A stretch of DNA of 64,000 nucleotides from Desulfobacter sp. (GTDB lineage: Bacteria; Desulfobacterota; Desulfobacteria; Desulfobacterales; Desulfobacteraceae): NCBI GenBank assembly GCA_028768525.1, contig CP054837.1:3902001-3966000 (forward strand), in the 5' to 3' direction. Positions 1 to 9,514 of this stretch are shown one piece after another. Position 1 is the first letter of the stretch; each line of letters opens with the position of its first letter. A program made the translations under genes and the position numbers. The notes under the pieces are model-generated. The model saw only the letters and a list, made by a program, of their open reading frames with translations. It was not told the origin of the DNA and did no database searches.

Positions 1-582
1 AGTCTCCAGGACGCGGCCCGCACCATGGTGAAAGAGCGGGTGCTCACCAAAAAGGTCCATGAAAACCTATCCGGGGTGCTGGATCTTCTGGACACCATCC
101 ATGATATGGCCCCGGCCATGGCCATGGAGACGGTCCTGGACCGGACCGGGTATTACGATTATCTGGAAAAGAAAACTAAAACCTACGAGGAGTTCATTTC
201 CAAAAAGGAGAATATCGAACAGCTCGTCTATACGGCCAGGTCCAAGGATACCATGCTGGAATACCTGGAGGAGGCCGCCCTGATCCGGGAGGACAAGGAG
301 GAGGATGACACCGATGAAAGCAAAGTCGCCCTGCTGACCATCCATTCGGCCAAGGGGCTGGAGTTCGACACCGTATTCATCGTGGGGTGTGAGGAACGGC
401 TCTTTCCCCACTGGCGGTCCATTGACGAGGGGGACAAGGCCCTGTTCGAGGAGCGGCGGCTGATGTACGTGGCCATGACAAGGGCCGAGCGGTTTCTTTA
501 CCTCACCCACGCCAACTACCGGAAGGGGGAGTTTGCCACCCGGAGCCGGTTCATCGACCAGATCAGGGAATGCCTGGCCTGA
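1..582 (+). CDS. UvrD/PcrA-type superfamily 1 DNA helicase, C-terminal part (5' end outside window)
   Basis: The frame is open from base 1, so the gene starts upstream and only about the last 193 residues are visible. The sequence shows the two C-terminal SF1A helicase signatures: LLTIHSAKGLEF (motif V region, followed by VFIVGCEERLFPH) and EERRLMYVAMTRA (motif VI, with the arginine that contacts ATP). Proteins of this family are 3'-5' ATP-dependent DNA helicases that act in nucleotide excision repair, mismatch repair or replication restart. The end falls soon after motif VI and lacks the long basic C-terminal tail of many PcrA proteins, so an UvrD paralogue or Rep-like enzyme is also possible. 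The MFS gene follows 16 bases downstream. Confidence 0.88.
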   Translation, partial: SLQDAARTMVKERVLTKKVHENLSGVLDLLDTIHDMAPAMAMETVLDRTGYYDYLEKKTKTYEEFISKKENIEQLVYTARSKDTMLEYLEEAALIREDKEEDDTDESKVALLTIHSAKGLEFDTVFIVGCEERLFPHWRSIDEGDKALFEERRLMYVAMTRAERFLYLTHANYRKGEFATRSRFIDQIRECLA

Positions 583-598
583 CCGGGCCAAGGGTGAC

Positions 599-1855
599 AT
601 GGATCTTTTTTATGCCATAAAAGAACCCATTTCCCAGGCGGCAGCCAAAATCCTGGGCCGGGGCCACAGAATTATCCCTTCTGCCCATAAGGGCATATTC
701 GTCACCCTGTTCTTTATCATATTTGCCACGGTCACCGGGGTGGGCATCGTGGTGCCCCTGCTGCCCCTCTACGCCCACGACCTGGGGGCAGCCGGCATCT
801 ATGTGGCCATGATTTTCGGCGCCTTTTCCATTTCCAGAACCTTTCTGCTGCCGGTGTTCGGCAGGATATCCGACCGGAAGGGGCGCAAGCCCTTTATCAT
901 GGCCGGGCTGGTGACCTATGCCCTGGTCTCCCTGGCCTTTGTCAGGTCGACCACCGTGGAGGGGCTGATTTTCATCCGGTTCATCCAGGGGGCCGGCTCC
1001 GCCATGATCATGCCCGTGGTCCAGGCCTATGTGGGGGAGATCACCCCGGAAGGCACCGAGGGGTGGTCCATGGGGCTGTTCAACCTTTCCATGTTTTTGA
1101 GCCTCTCCCTGGGGCCCTTTATCGGCGGGACGGTCCTGGACCTCTGGTCCATGGACGGGGCCTTTTACTGCATGACAGGGCTTTCCCTTGCCGGGCTGGT
1201 GCTCTGCCTGGTGTTCCTGCCCCCCCTATCCCAGGAAAAGATCCGCATGGGCCGCCACCGGGAACCGGTCCCCTTTGCCATGCTGGTCCGGGACCGGGAA
1301 CTGGGCGGGCTGGTGGCGTTCAGGTATGCCTACACGGCATGTATCGGTATAATCTGGTGTTTTATGCCCCTGTATGCGGGCACGGCATTTGGATTTTCAG
1401 GATCCCGGATCGGCCTGCTGGTCATGGTGGGGGTCTTTGTTTCCGGGGTGCTGCAGCTGCCCATGGGATATGTGGCAGACCGGTTTGATAAAAAGAGCAT
1501 GGTGGTTTTGGGCGGGGGGCTTTCCGCCGTTGGGATACTCTGTCCCTTCTGGGCCGCCTCATTCAACCATCTGCTGGCCTCTGTGTTTGTCTTCGGCCTG
1601 GGGGGCGGCATCGCCATGCCGGCGATTTCGGCCATGGCCGTGGTCAAGGGGGATGAAAAAAAGGCCATGGGATCGGTGATGTCCGTGATGACCGTAGCCC
1701 ATTCCCTGGGCATGTTCACCGGCTCCATCCTGGCCGGTCTGTCCATGGATTTTTTCAGCCTTGCCTATGCCTTCCCCTGCGGGTCTGCCATTATGATCCT
1801 GGGAACCCTTGTGTTTCCGGTATTGTACCGTTCCCCGTCCGGGAGAATTGGCTGA
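599..1855 (+). CDS. Major facilitator superfamily (MFS) transporter
   Basis: A 418-residue polytopic inner-membrane protein with about 12 hydrophobic helices. The MFS loop 2-3 signature is visible as GRISDRKGRKP, and a second related sequence, GYVADRFDKK, lies in the second half, as expected for the two pseudo-repeats. The ATG at 599 is preferred over an in-frame ATG at 533 because AAGGG sits just before it and the upstream option would overlap the helicase gene. The length fits drug or metabolite exporters of the MFS_1 type. The substrate cannot be read from the sequence. It probably shares a transcript with the helicase gene. Confidence 0.85.
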   Translation: MDLFYAIKEPISQAAAKILGRGHRIIPSAHKGIFVTLFFIIFATVTGVGIVVPLLPLYAHDLGAAGIYVAMIFGAFSISRTFLLPVFGRISDRKGRKPFIMAGLVTYALVSLAFVRSTTVEGLIFIRFIQGAGSAMIMPVVQAYVGEITPEGTEGWSMGLFNLSMFLSLSLGPFIGGTVLDLWSMDGAFYCMTGLSLAGLVLCLVFLPPLSQEKIRMGRHREPVPFAMLVRDRELGGLVAFRYAYTACIGIIWCFMPLYAGTAFGFSGSRIGLLVMVGVFVSGVLQLPMGYVADRFDKKSMVVLGGGLSAVGILCPFWAASFNHLLASVFVFGLGGGIAMPAISAMAVVKGDEKKAMGSVMSVMTVAHSLGMFTGSILAGLSMDFFSLAYAFPCGSAIMILGTLVFPVLYRSPSGRIG

Positions 1856-1870
1856 CTGACGGGACGTTCG

Positions 1871-2977
1871 CTAGAGGCTGTCCAGAAAACCGGCCTTGGC
1901 ATCCTGGAGCGTAAAGATGTCCACCCCCTTTTTATCTGCAAAAGAGAGCTCTTTTTTAAAGGCGTTTAGCCGGGCCGGGGTGGGGCAGTTTGATGCCGCC
2001 CCAAAATCCGAGCAGGCATAGTTTGCCCAGGCCTGCCCCTCCAGAATAGCCTGGGCAAAATCCTCAAGCTGAAAACCGGTATGCCTGCAGAGCCGTGAAG
2101 CCACCCCCGACAAAAATGCATCCCCGGCCCCGGTGGAGTCCACAAGTCCGTCCACCGGATGGCCCTTTGCCCGGATAATTTTCTTTTCCCTGCTGAAAAT
2201 ACCCAGCGCCCCCATCTCCTCCATGGTGATGATCGTATCTATATTGTTGTCCATCAGCCATTCCACCATTCCGGACAATGATAACTCCAGGCCGCCGGCG
2301 GAGAAAAAATAGGTGAGTTCGGACAGGTTCAGCTGAAAAATATCGGTTTTACGTAAAAAGGGTTCCCAGTATGAAACACCCAGGCTGAGCTGGCTGTGGC
2401 CGAGGTTGGCGAAGATCAGGCTTTTACCGGCAAATTTTTCAATCAGATATCTGGTGGTTTTTCCCGGGTCCGAGGGCGTCCTGTCCGGATCGTCTGAATG
2501 GATATGCCCTATGAGCACAGCCCCCACCGGACAGCGTGCCTTGTTTATCAGGGATAGATTTTTAAGCAGGTGGTCCTGGAAGCCGGTTTCGGTTTCGTTT
2601 TTTTCCGAAAAAACCGTACGGGTTTTGTTTTTATCTATGACAATGGTAGATATCTTTGTTTTGACATTTTTCATGAAAAATGAATCGGAGTTGACCAGGG
2701 AGGGGGCGAGTCTGCAGTCATGCTTTTCCAGCTGACTTAAAATCCCTTCCTTTATCCTTTCCCCAAGCAGGTCTTTTCCAACGGGCAGCACAGGCAGCAC
2801 TTCAAACCCGGCGGCCGCCAGCCTCAAAGAGTAGTTCACCCCGCTGCCGCCGATAAGGTTATGGTATTTTGCCAAATATTTTTTGTTGGATTCAAATTCA
2901 CAATCCAGGTTGATGACAAATTCCCCGTTGCCGCTTCCCACGACCAATATGGCAGGGGCCGCTCCTTTTTTATTCAT
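1871..2977 (-). CDS. PfkB-family carbohydrate/nucleoside kinase
   Basis: A 368-residue cytoplasmic protein. The N-terminal PfkB glycine signature GGSGVNYSLRLAAAG lies near residues 43-57. The C-terminal signature DSTGAGDAF spans about 280-288 and contains the expected catalytic aspartate (Asp286). Members phosphorylate sugars such as fructose, ribose or adenosine with ATP. The specific substrate is not evident. The protein is longer than typical ribokinases (about 310 residues). It lies 30 bases downstream of the phosphohexomutase gene on the same strand, so the two are probably co-transcribed and both act in sugar-phosphate metabolism. Confidence 0.85.
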   Translation of the reverse strand: MNKKGAAPAILVVGSGNGEFVINLDCEFESNKKYLAKYHNLIGGSGVNYSLRLAAAGFEVLPVLPVGKDLLGERIKEGILSQLEKHDCRLAPSLVNSDSFFMKNVKTKISTIVIDKNKTRTVFSEKNETETGFQDHLLKNLSLINKARCPVGAVLIGHIHSDDPDRTPSDPGKTTRYLIEKFAGKSLIFANLGHSQLSLGVSYWEPFLRKTDIFQLNLSELTYFFSAGGLELSLSGMVEWLMDNNIDTIITMEEMGALGIFSREKKIIRAKGHPVDGLVDSTGAGDAFLSGVASRLCRHTGFQLEDFAQAILEGQAWANYACSDFGAASNCPTPARLNAFKKELSFADKKGVDIFTLQDAKAGFLDSL

Positions 2978-3007
2978 ACAAGGCCTTTCTGGATATCCAT
3001 GGAAAAA

Positions 3008-4363
3008 CTAGGCTCTTATGATGTTTAGAATTTCATCGGTTTTTTCCAACATAAGATCCTTGGTTGAGGCCTCCAGGTTCAGCCGCAACAGGGGTTCGGT
3101 ATTGGACGCCCTGACATTGAACCAGAAGTCTTTGAATTCCACGGTAATACCGTCCAGCCAGAATATGTCCCCCTCTTTGTATAACTCGGAGATCTGTTTG
3201 ATTTTAGCCGCTTTGTCTTCTACGATGGAGTTTATTTCTCCTGAATGGTGGTATTTCCTCAGGGGCCGGACAATTTCGGAAAGCGTCGTGTTGGAAGCAG
3301 AAATAAATTCCAGAAGTTTCAACACCACGATCATGGGCATCTCAAAGACACCGGCTTCATTGCTGAAAAAGAAATGCCCGGAAGATTCCCCGGCAAAGAC
3401 GGCATTTTCCTCAATGGCCCTTTTTTTGATCAATGTGTGTCCCACCCTTGTCACGGAGGGCACCCCGCCGGCTTCTTCGATCATGTCCCTTGTGATCCGT
3501 CCCGGCCTGATGTCATAGCAGATGGTTGCGCCGGGATGCTCCCGGAGCATTATTTTTGACATGATCCCCCTTAAAATGGCCGGCTCAACCAAGTCCCCCT
3601 TATCATCAATAAAGAAAATCCTGTCCCCGTCGCCATCGGTGGCAATCCCCAGATCCGCCTTTTCCTGGACGACTTTTGATTTCAGGTCTTTTAAATTTTC
3701 TTCCTTAAAGGGATCTGCCTCATGGGCGGGAAAGGTTCCGTCCAGGTCAAAATTCATTGGGATCAGTTCGCAGGGCAGCTGCTTGAAGAGTTCGGAAAGG
3801 TAAGGGGCGCCCATGGCGTTTGCCGCATCCGCAACCACTTTCATTGGCCTGATGGCCTTGGGGTTACACTTTTCCAAGGCGAAATCCACCTCTTTTCCCA
3901 GCACAGTGTTTTCACTGAGAACCCGTCCGGTCGTTTGGGCCTTACGGAAGGTGTTGGTATCAATTTTTTCCTTAACAAGGCCTATCCCATTGTCGAATCC
4001 CACCGGCCGGGCTTTATGCCTGACGAATTTAACCCCGTTGTATTCCTTTGGATTATGGGATGCAGACACCTGAAGGCCGCCGTCGACATTTAAAATGGAA
4101 ACCCCGTAAAAAAAGGTGGGGGAACTGGCCAAACCGATATCAATGACGTTCACCCCCTGTTCGGTCACCCCCTTGATCAGGTGCTGTGCCAGTGAGGGGG
4201 AGGATATCCTCATGTCCTGTCCGACAACGATGGTCACTTCCTCTTTCCCGGTTTCCTCAATCAGCATATCTGAGAATGCCTTGCCGATTTTATAAATCAG
4301 GTCTTCATTCAGGTCCTCAGGATAAATTCCCCGAACATCATATGCTTTGAAAATATTGGCCAT
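3008..4363 (-). CDS. Phosphomannomutase/phosphoglucomutase (alpha-D-phosphohexomutase)
   Basis: A 451-residue enzyme of the bacterial PMM/PGM (AlgC/ManB) type that interconverts hexose 1- and 6-phosphates for nucleotide-sugar and polysaccharide synthesis. All four family motifs are visible: the phosphoserine loop SASHNP (catalytic Ser about 102), the Mg-binding loop DGDGDR (243-248), the sugar-specificity loop GESSGH (325-330) and the phosphate-binding loop RASNTEP (418-424). Length and domain order match the family. A good sigma70-type promoter lies about 110 bases upstream of the start. The PfkB kinase gene follows directly. Confidence 0.93.
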   Translation of the reverse strand: MANIFKAYDVRGIYPEDLNEDLIYKIGKAFSDMLIEETGKEEVTIVVGQDMRISSPSLAQHLIKGVTEQGVNVIDIGLASSPTFFYGVSILNVDGGLQVSASHNPKEYNGVKFVRHKARPVGFDNGIGLVKEKIDTNTFRKAQTTGRVLSENTVLGKEVDFALEKCNPKAIRPMKVVADAANAMGAPYLSELFKQLPCELIPMNFDLDGTFPAHEADPFKEENLKDLKSKVVQEKADLGIATDGDGDRIFFIDDKGDLVEPAILRGIMSKIMLREHPGATICYDIRPGRITRDMIEEAGGVPSVTRVGHTLIKKRAIEENAVFAGESSGHFFFSNEAGVFEMPMIVVLKLLEFISASNTTLSEIVRPLRKYHHSGEINSIVEDKAAKIKQISELYKEGDIFWLDGITVEFKDFWFNVRASNTEPLLRLNLEASTKDLMLEKTDEILNIIRA

Positions 4364-4472
4364 AATAAAAATTTTATCCTATGAATTTTTTGTATTTGTC
4401 AATTTCAATGCGCTGCCGCCCAAAATCATCTTTGGTGATTATAAACATGATATGCTTCTTTTTAATTAGCGC

Positions 4473-4502
4473 ATTTTAAGATTAAGCGCTGAGCCGTGTC
4501 AA
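4473..4502 (-). promoter_or_regulatory. Sigma70-type promoter for the phosphohexomutase gene
   Basis: Reading the minus strand, TTGACA (4502-4497) is followed after 18 bases by TAAAAT (4478-4473). The -35 hexamer is perfect and the -10 matches five of six. It points at the gene starting at 4363. The remainder of the gap between 4364 and 4574 shows nothing else that I can support. Confidence 0.5.
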
Positions 4503-4574
4503 ATCAAATGTTGTTTCTTGCGTTTTGCTCACACTGATGCAGGGTGCTGCGGGCCGTTGGTGGGGATATGGGGG

Positions 4575-7196
4575 TTAGGCGCCTTTTTTGATTTCATCGG
4601 GGATGTAATTGAGATAAATGGGGTCATCGGCATCCATGAACAGGTCCAGAAGATCGGGATCCAGGGATTTTCCCCGTTCTTCCGCCATGATGGCCACGGC
4701 CTTTTCCAGGGGCATGGCCCGGCGGTAGGGGCGGTGGGAGGTGATGGCGTCCCAGCAGTCGGCAATGGCGGCGATCCTGGCTTCCAGGGGAATTGTTTTT
4801 CCCCTGGTGCCGTTGGGGTACCCTCTGCCGTCCCAGCGTTCGTGGTGGCAATAGGCGATGTTCACGGCAACCGGGGCGATCTGCAGCCGGGACAGAATAT
4901 TTTTCCCGATGACAGGATGGGTTTTGATATGGTCCAATTCCTTTTCCGTGAGCCGCCCGGGTTTGTTCAGGACCTCGTCCCGGATGCCGATTTTCCCCAC
5001 GTCGTGGACAATGGCGCCCATATATATATCGTGGACCCTGGCCCTGGACAGGCCCAGCCGCAGGGCCAGATCCCTGGCATAGTTGGCTACCCGCTCCACA
5101 TGGCCGCCGGTATAGGTGTCCTTTGATTCTATGGTGGATGCCAATACCATGAGAAATACCTCCAATTGTTCCCGTTTGGTTTTTTCCCGCTCCAGTGAAT
5201 GGAGGGAAATCACATTCTTTACCCGGGCCTGCAGCTCCAGGTGGTGAAAGGGTTTGGTCAGAAAATCGTCCGCCCCCAACTGGAGGCTTTTAATCCGGTC
5301 TTCGGGTTCGGACAGGGCCGTGATGATGATGACCGGGGTGGACGTGGTCCGTTTCCTGGACCGGATATTTTTAAGAAGGGTGAGTCCGTCCATTTTGGGC
5401 ATCATCACGTCGGATATGACCAGGTCCGGCAGGACTTGGTTGATGGTGCGCCAGGCCAGTTCTCCGTCCCCGGCCAGATAAAGGGTGTAGCCCTTGAGGG
5501 CACCGGCCAGAAATTCAAGAATGCCGGGGTTGTCCTCAGCAATCACAATGGTGCCGGCGGGGTCCTGGACCTCAATCTTGGTGATCCGGTCCTTGATGTT
5601 TTTGCCGGCCTCTATGAGGCTGATCTGGACCAGGTCCCCGGCATCCACCCGGACCAGGTCCGCCGCCCGCCGCCGCCGCTTGCGCCGGTCGGGATGGTCA
5701 ATGGGAACATCCTTTACCCGGCGGTCTTTCCGGCGCCGTTCCGTCACGGCCTCGGGTTCTTTTTTCTCCAGGTCCCGGGGCAGGGACAGGCTGAAACAGG
5801 TCCATTGATTTTCCAGGGAATCCACCTCAATGGTGCCGTACATCCGTTCAACGGATTCTTTGACAATGGCCAAGCCAAGTCCGGTACCCTCGTACGTCCG
5901 TGTGATGGAGGAATCCCCCTGCTGGAAACGGTTGAAGATGGTTGCCATGACCTCCGGTGAGATGCCCGCTCCCGTATCTTTTACGCTGATGGTAATATGT
6001 TTTTTTGTATGGGAGAGGGTCACGGAAATCTCTCCGTGTTCCGTGAATTTATATGCATTTCGGATGAGATTGTTCAGAATATCCTTGAGCTTTTCCCTGT
6101 CCAGAAATACCTTTCCCATCTCTTCTGCCGGGGGATAGTAGTTTAGCTCAAGGTTTTTGGCCTCAATCAGCCCCCTGAAGCTGGATACGATGTTGAATAT
6201 GCATTTGTCCACGTTGACCGGGGTCAGGTAAAGGGGCTCCTTGCCGGCATCGAATTTCGATATTTTCAAAAGGGCGTTGATTTTCTGGGTCAGCGAAAGG
6301 GTCTGTACCTTAATCTTGCCGATGATTTCTTTCTGGTTCTCAGGGACAGGGCCGGCCTGGCCCCCCTTCATATAGTCGGTCCATCCGCGGATCAGGGTCA
6401 GGGGGGTGCGCAGCTCATGGGTGATATTGGCAATGAAATTCTTTTTGACGCTGGCGGCCTGTTCCAGGTCCTGCACCGACTGCCTGAGCTGCCGGGTTTG
6501 GCGGGCAACCCGTTTTTCCAGGGTTAGATTGAGGATGATGAAATGGCAGAAGATAAAGATAAAAATGGAAAAAGAGATGAAAAAGACCCCGATGGGATAA
6601 AGGTCCACCCCCATCCATTCCACAAGGGCCGGGTAATTCAGCAGGTAATCGGTACCGGAGAGGGAAAAGACCAGGGTGGCCATTAAAAAGTATTTCACCC
6701 GTATCCGGTTTATGGGTTCTATTTCCCGTTTATATACCCGGGCCAGGGACAGGGAGACCCGGACCAGCAGCCAGACCGCAGTGACGAGATAGACCGGATG
6801 AAGGATGCCGGCCTCGGGATAAAATCCGAACCAGTAAATATAGGGGCCCCGGATAAAGAGGTCCGTGGTCCAGAGGGCCGCCAGAAATCCGGTGTTGATA
6901 ATGTAGAGGACCGGTTTGTCCCAGGGGGATTCGTGGAGGTACCGGTTCAGGGCTTCATAGCAGATAAGGGGGAGGAAGATGATGCCCGAATAACCTATTC
7001 TGCAGACCAGGTCGGCCTGTTCAATATCCGAGCATAAAAAGAGAAATGCCCAGGAAATCTGCCAGTAGACGGTGAGGGCGCAGAGTTTGAAAATACTGTT
7101 CCGTAGCTTATCCCGGGATAAGTAATAGGCGGTCAGGGCCAGGCCCATGGAAAGCGCCGCTGCAAAAAGCGGCAGAAGTGCACTGAGATAGGGCAT
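4575..7196 (-). CDS. Hybrid membrane sensor histidine kinase - REC - HD-GYP phosphodiesterase
   Basis: An 873-residue multidomain signalling protein. Residues 1-225 contain about seven hydrophobic helices, resembling the N-terminal 7TM sensor region of some histidine kinases. HisKA carries THELRTPL with phospho-acceptor His260. HATPase_c shows the N box (LNNLIRNAYKF, Asn380), DTGAGIS and GTGLGLAI. A very basic linker (about 486-515) precedes a receiver domain with VISDVMMPKMDG (Asp596) and Lys648. The C-terminus is an HD-GYP domain with HDVGK (His731/Asp732), HH-E at 784-786 and GYP at 792-794, so it should hydrolyse cyclic di-GMP. The combination suggests a sensor whose phosphorylation state directly controls c-di-GMP breakdown. 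The start codon follows a weak AAGG. Confidence 0.9.
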   Translation of the reverse strand: MPYLSALLPLFAAALSMGLALTAYYLSRDKLRNSIFKLCALTVYWQISWAFLFLCSDIEQADLVCRIGYSGIIFLPLICYEALNRYLHESPWDKPVLYIINTGFLAALWTTDLFIRGPYIYWFGFYPEAGILHPVYLVTAVWLLVRVSLSLARVYKREIEPINRIRVKYFLMATLVFSLSGTDYLLNYPALVEWMGVDLYPIGVFFISFSIFIFIFCHFIILNLTLEKRVARQTRQLRQSVQDLEQAASVKKNFIANITHELRTPLTLIRGWTDYMKGGQAGPVPENQKEIIGKIKVQTLSLTQKINALLKISKFDAGKEPLYLTPVNVDKCIFNIVSSFRGLIEAKNLELNYYPPAEEMGKVFLDREKLKDILNNLIRNAYKFTEHGEISVTLSHTKKHITISVKDTGAGISPEVMATIFNRFQQGDSSITRTYEGTGLGLAIVKESVERMYGTIEVDSLENQWTCFSLSLPRDLEKKEPEAVTERRRKDRRVKDVPIDHPDRRKRRRRAADLVRVDAGDLVQISLIEAGKNIKDRITKIEVQDPAGTIVIAEDNPGILEFLAGALKGYTLYLAGDGELAWRTINQVLPDLVISDVMMPKMDGLTLLKNIRSRKRTTSTPVIIITALSEPEDRIKSLQLGADDFLTKPFHHLELQARVKNVISLHSLEREKTKREQLEVFLMVLASTIESKDTYTGGHVERVANYARDLALRLGLSRARVHDIYMGAIVHDVGKIGIRDEVLNKPGRLTEKELDHIKTHPVIGKNILSRLQIAPVAVNIAYCHHERWDGRGYPNGTRGKTIPLEARIAAIADCWDAITSHRPYRRAMPLEKAVAIMAEERGKSLDPDLLDLFMDADDPIYLNYIPDEIKKGA

Positions 7197-7691
7197 GGGT
7201 TAGACCTTGAGTTCCTGGTGAAAATTCAGAGGAACCGGAAAGGACTCCGGTATCCGAACCGACTCCCCCCGGCTGCGGACCCCACTGAATCCCGCCTCTG
7301 CCTGGTTTTGCCGCCGGGGGGCACAAACCGTTTTTACGGAGTTGAATCCGGAAGGCGTGGGGTCAGGCGGGAAGGGGGCAGCGGGGATGGTGTGGCCAAA
7401 CCTTGGAAACCCGCCGGTGGTGGATATCTTTTTGATGATGCCGGTACAGGAATCCGGCATGGCATTGATGTTTTTTTCTACCCGGGGGGCCCTGTCCTTT
7501 TGTGACTTCGTCATTTTCGCACCGCACTCCATAGAAAGATCTGGTCAGCAAATTCCGTTTCAGCCAGCAGGTGTCTATTCCCTCGTAAACTATGTATTAA
7601 ACAGAATTGATCTAAAAGTAAAGTTCTAGAATAAATTTACTTAAAATTAAGAAATTTACAATGAGCGGGGATGTGGGAAGGCGGCCCTGAA
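7197..7691. other. Intergenic region without a convincing gene
   Basis: About 495 bases lie between the hybrid kinase start and the channel gene stop. Short open frames exist on both strands (for example 7200-7532 minus, ending three bases before the kinase start), but none has a good ribosome-binding site or recognisable motifs. A small hairpin (GCCGG...CCGGC, near 7440-7458) and a markedly AT-rich stretch (about 7590-7670), which probably holds promoter elements for the kinase, are all that I can see. Confidence 0.5.
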
Positions 7692-8723
7692 CTAACCGGG
7701 CCATTCCAGGTTGACAGGCCGTTTTTCAGCCATGAGCCAGATACCGCACCCGGCTTCCACCGGTTCAGCCGCCGGCGGATTGACCATGATGCTGCCGTCG
7801 CCAAGGCAGAGGGCAAAGCTCAGGTAGCCGTATCTTTCTTTGAGATAATTATGCAGGCCCCACCAGGTCTGGCCGGGCCCGATACCGGAAACGCTTACAT
7901 AGTAGATTTCCTCGCCCTCATCGTTTTTCAGCAGAATCTGCAGGGGAAGGTGAACCTTGTCCTGCATGGCCTGGACCATCATTTCAGCGGTCATCTGCAT
8001 GATGACCTCGAATTTGCCCGGCACAGATGAAAAGGTTTCCAGGCTCTGGCTGGAGAGACAGCGCACCGTAATTCCGCAGGCGTCGGATTTGAGTTTCAGG
8101 GCGTTGATCAAGGCGAAAAGGCTGGATTCGTCGTTGCCGGTGTGGATAACGATCTGGTCCGCCTGGGAGACATTGGCCCGGTTCAGGGCGGCAATGGTAT
8201 CTGGCCGGCCCTTGACGAAAAAGAAGTTGGGTTCTTCGGACATGGGGTGGCGGGGCAGATCCGCCAGCAGGACAATGTCCTGGCTGGAATAGCTTTCATC
8301 CTCCCGGATCTGCTGGGCCAGGTATTCGGTTTCTTCGGTGTGGCCGACCAGAAGGAGGTGGCCGGAGCCGGTATAGGGTTTTTCCCCGTGCATTTTTCTG
8401 TCTCTCCTTTCAATCAGGCAGGATGCCACATGGGTGATGAATGCCGCCCCCAGTCCGATGCCCATGAACATGGGAAGGATGACGGCAATGAGTTTGCCGG
8501 CCTGGGTGGCCGGATAAATGTCGCCATAGCCCACGGTGGTGGAGGTGACGATACTCCACCACAGGGCCTGGTCCAGGTGGGTCAAAGCGGTGCCTTCGGG
8601 TTCCACCAGGGCGATAAGGACACTGGACAATAAGAGCAGGGCCATATAGGCACTGACCAGCACCATGCCCCGGTATTTGAACCCGGCACGCAGCAGGGTT
8701 TTAATCATATGAAACACGAGCAT
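7692..8723 (-). CDS. Two-TM potassium channel with cytoplasmic TrkA-N (RCK) domain
   Basis: A 343-residue membrane protein. Two hydrophobic helices (about 20-40 and 76-100) flank a pore loop with the canonical K+ selectivity filter TVGYGD (63-68). The C-terminal two thirds begin with HLLLVGHTEET, a Rossmann-like RCK/TrkA-N domain that gates such channels in response to ligands. The ATG at 8723 is preferred because a longer in-frame start at 8810 would extend 76 bases into the crotonase gene. It lies 11 bases after the crotonase stop, so the two may be co-transcribed. Family: MthK/Kch-like channels. Confidence 0.88.
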   Translation of the reverse strand: MLVFHMIKTLLRAGFKYRGMVLVSAYMALLLLSSVLIALVEPEGTALTHLDQALWWSIVTSTTVGYGDIYPATQAGKLIAVILPMFMGIGLGAAFITHVASCLIERRDRKMHGEKPYTGSGHLLLVGHTEETEYLAQQIREDESYSSQDIVLLADLPRHPMSEEPNFFFVKGRPDTIAALNRANVSQADQIVIHTGNDESSLFALINALKLKSDACGITVRCLSSQSLETFSSVPGKFEVIMQMTAEMMVQAMQDKVHLPLQILLKNDEGEEIYYVSVSGIGPGQTWWGLHNYLKERYGYLSFALCLGDGSIMVNPPAAEPVEAGCGIWLMAEKRPVNLEWPG

Positions 8724-8734
8724 ATCCCTGGGAC

Positions 8735-9514
8735 TTATTTCTCCTTCCACTGGGGTGTCCGCTTTTCGAAGAATGCGGTAACCCCCTCCTTGGCATCCTC
8801 GGTGGTGCACAGCCTTGCAAAGGCTTCGTTCATATAGGCGAACTGCTTATCGTAGGCCATGTCTTCGGAGCCGTAAAAGGCGGTTTTGGCAATGCGTACG
8901 GCAATGGGGCTTTTCATGGCCAGTTCCTTGGCCCACTCATAGGCGGCGGCCTCAAGCTCTTCCATTGGGACAACGCGGTTTGCCAGGCCCAGGTCCAGGG
9001 CCTCCTGGGCGTTAATGAGGTTGCCGTAAAGCAGCAGTTCCAGGGCTTTTTTCCGTCCCACACACCGGGCCACGGGAATCACCGGCCCCACGCAGTTCAG
9101 CCCCACATTGATGGCAGTGAGTCCCATTTTGACATTATCCGCGGCAATGACCAGGTCCGATGCAGCGGCCAGGCCCATGCCGTTGGCTGCGGCCGCGCCA
9201 TGGACCTGGGCAATCACCGGGGTGCGCAGCCGGGAGATGCCCACCAGGGGGGCCTCCATCTTTTCGATCCATTCCCTGTATTCGTTGGCGGTTTTTCCTT
9301 CCAGTTCGTTGACATCAATGCCGGCGCAGAAGGCTCGGCCCGTCCCTTTCAAAAGGATCACCCGGACACCGGGGTCATGGTCCAATTCTTCAAGGGCCCG
9401 TTTCAATTCCGCAGCCATCCGGCTGGAGAAGGTGTTCATCTGCTCCGGACGGTTTAAGGTCACAATACCCACATAGTCTTCGGTTTTTTCCAAAACAACG
9501 GTTTCGTATGCCAT
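8735..9514 (-). CDS. Enoyl-CoA hydratase/isomerase (crotonase) family protein
   Basis: A 259-residue crotonase-fold protein. The CoA/oxyanion region is seen as AFCAGIDVNELEG and HGAAAANGMGLAAASDLVIAA. Alignment by eye to rat enoyl-CoA hydratase puts an alanine (TAINVGL) where catalytic Glu144 should be. The second glutamate (ALELLLYG, equivalent to Glu164) is retained, so the reaction may not be classical hydration. The start has a strong GGGAGG upstream. A folded intergenic element lies in its 5' leader. Likely role: acyl-CoA metabolism in the cytoplasm. Confidence 0.85.
   Translation of the reverse strand: MAYETVVLEKTEDYVGIVTLNRPEQMNTFSSRMAAELKRALEELDHDPGVRVILLKGTGRAFCAGIDVNELEGKTANEYREWIEKMEAPLVGISRLRTPVIAQVHGAAAANGMGLAAASDLVIAADNVKMGLTAINVGLNCVGPVIPVARCVGRKKALELLLYGNLINAQEALDLGLANRVVPMEELEAAAYEWAKELAMKSPIAVRIAKTAFYGSEDMAYDKQFAYMNEAFARLCTTEDAKEGVTAFFEKRTPQWKEK

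Noticed and set aside
7200..7532. 110-codon minus-strand frame ending just before the hybrid kinase start
   Set aside because: No SD, Pro/Arg-rich without motifs, and overlapping equally long plus-strand frames; nothing supports translation.
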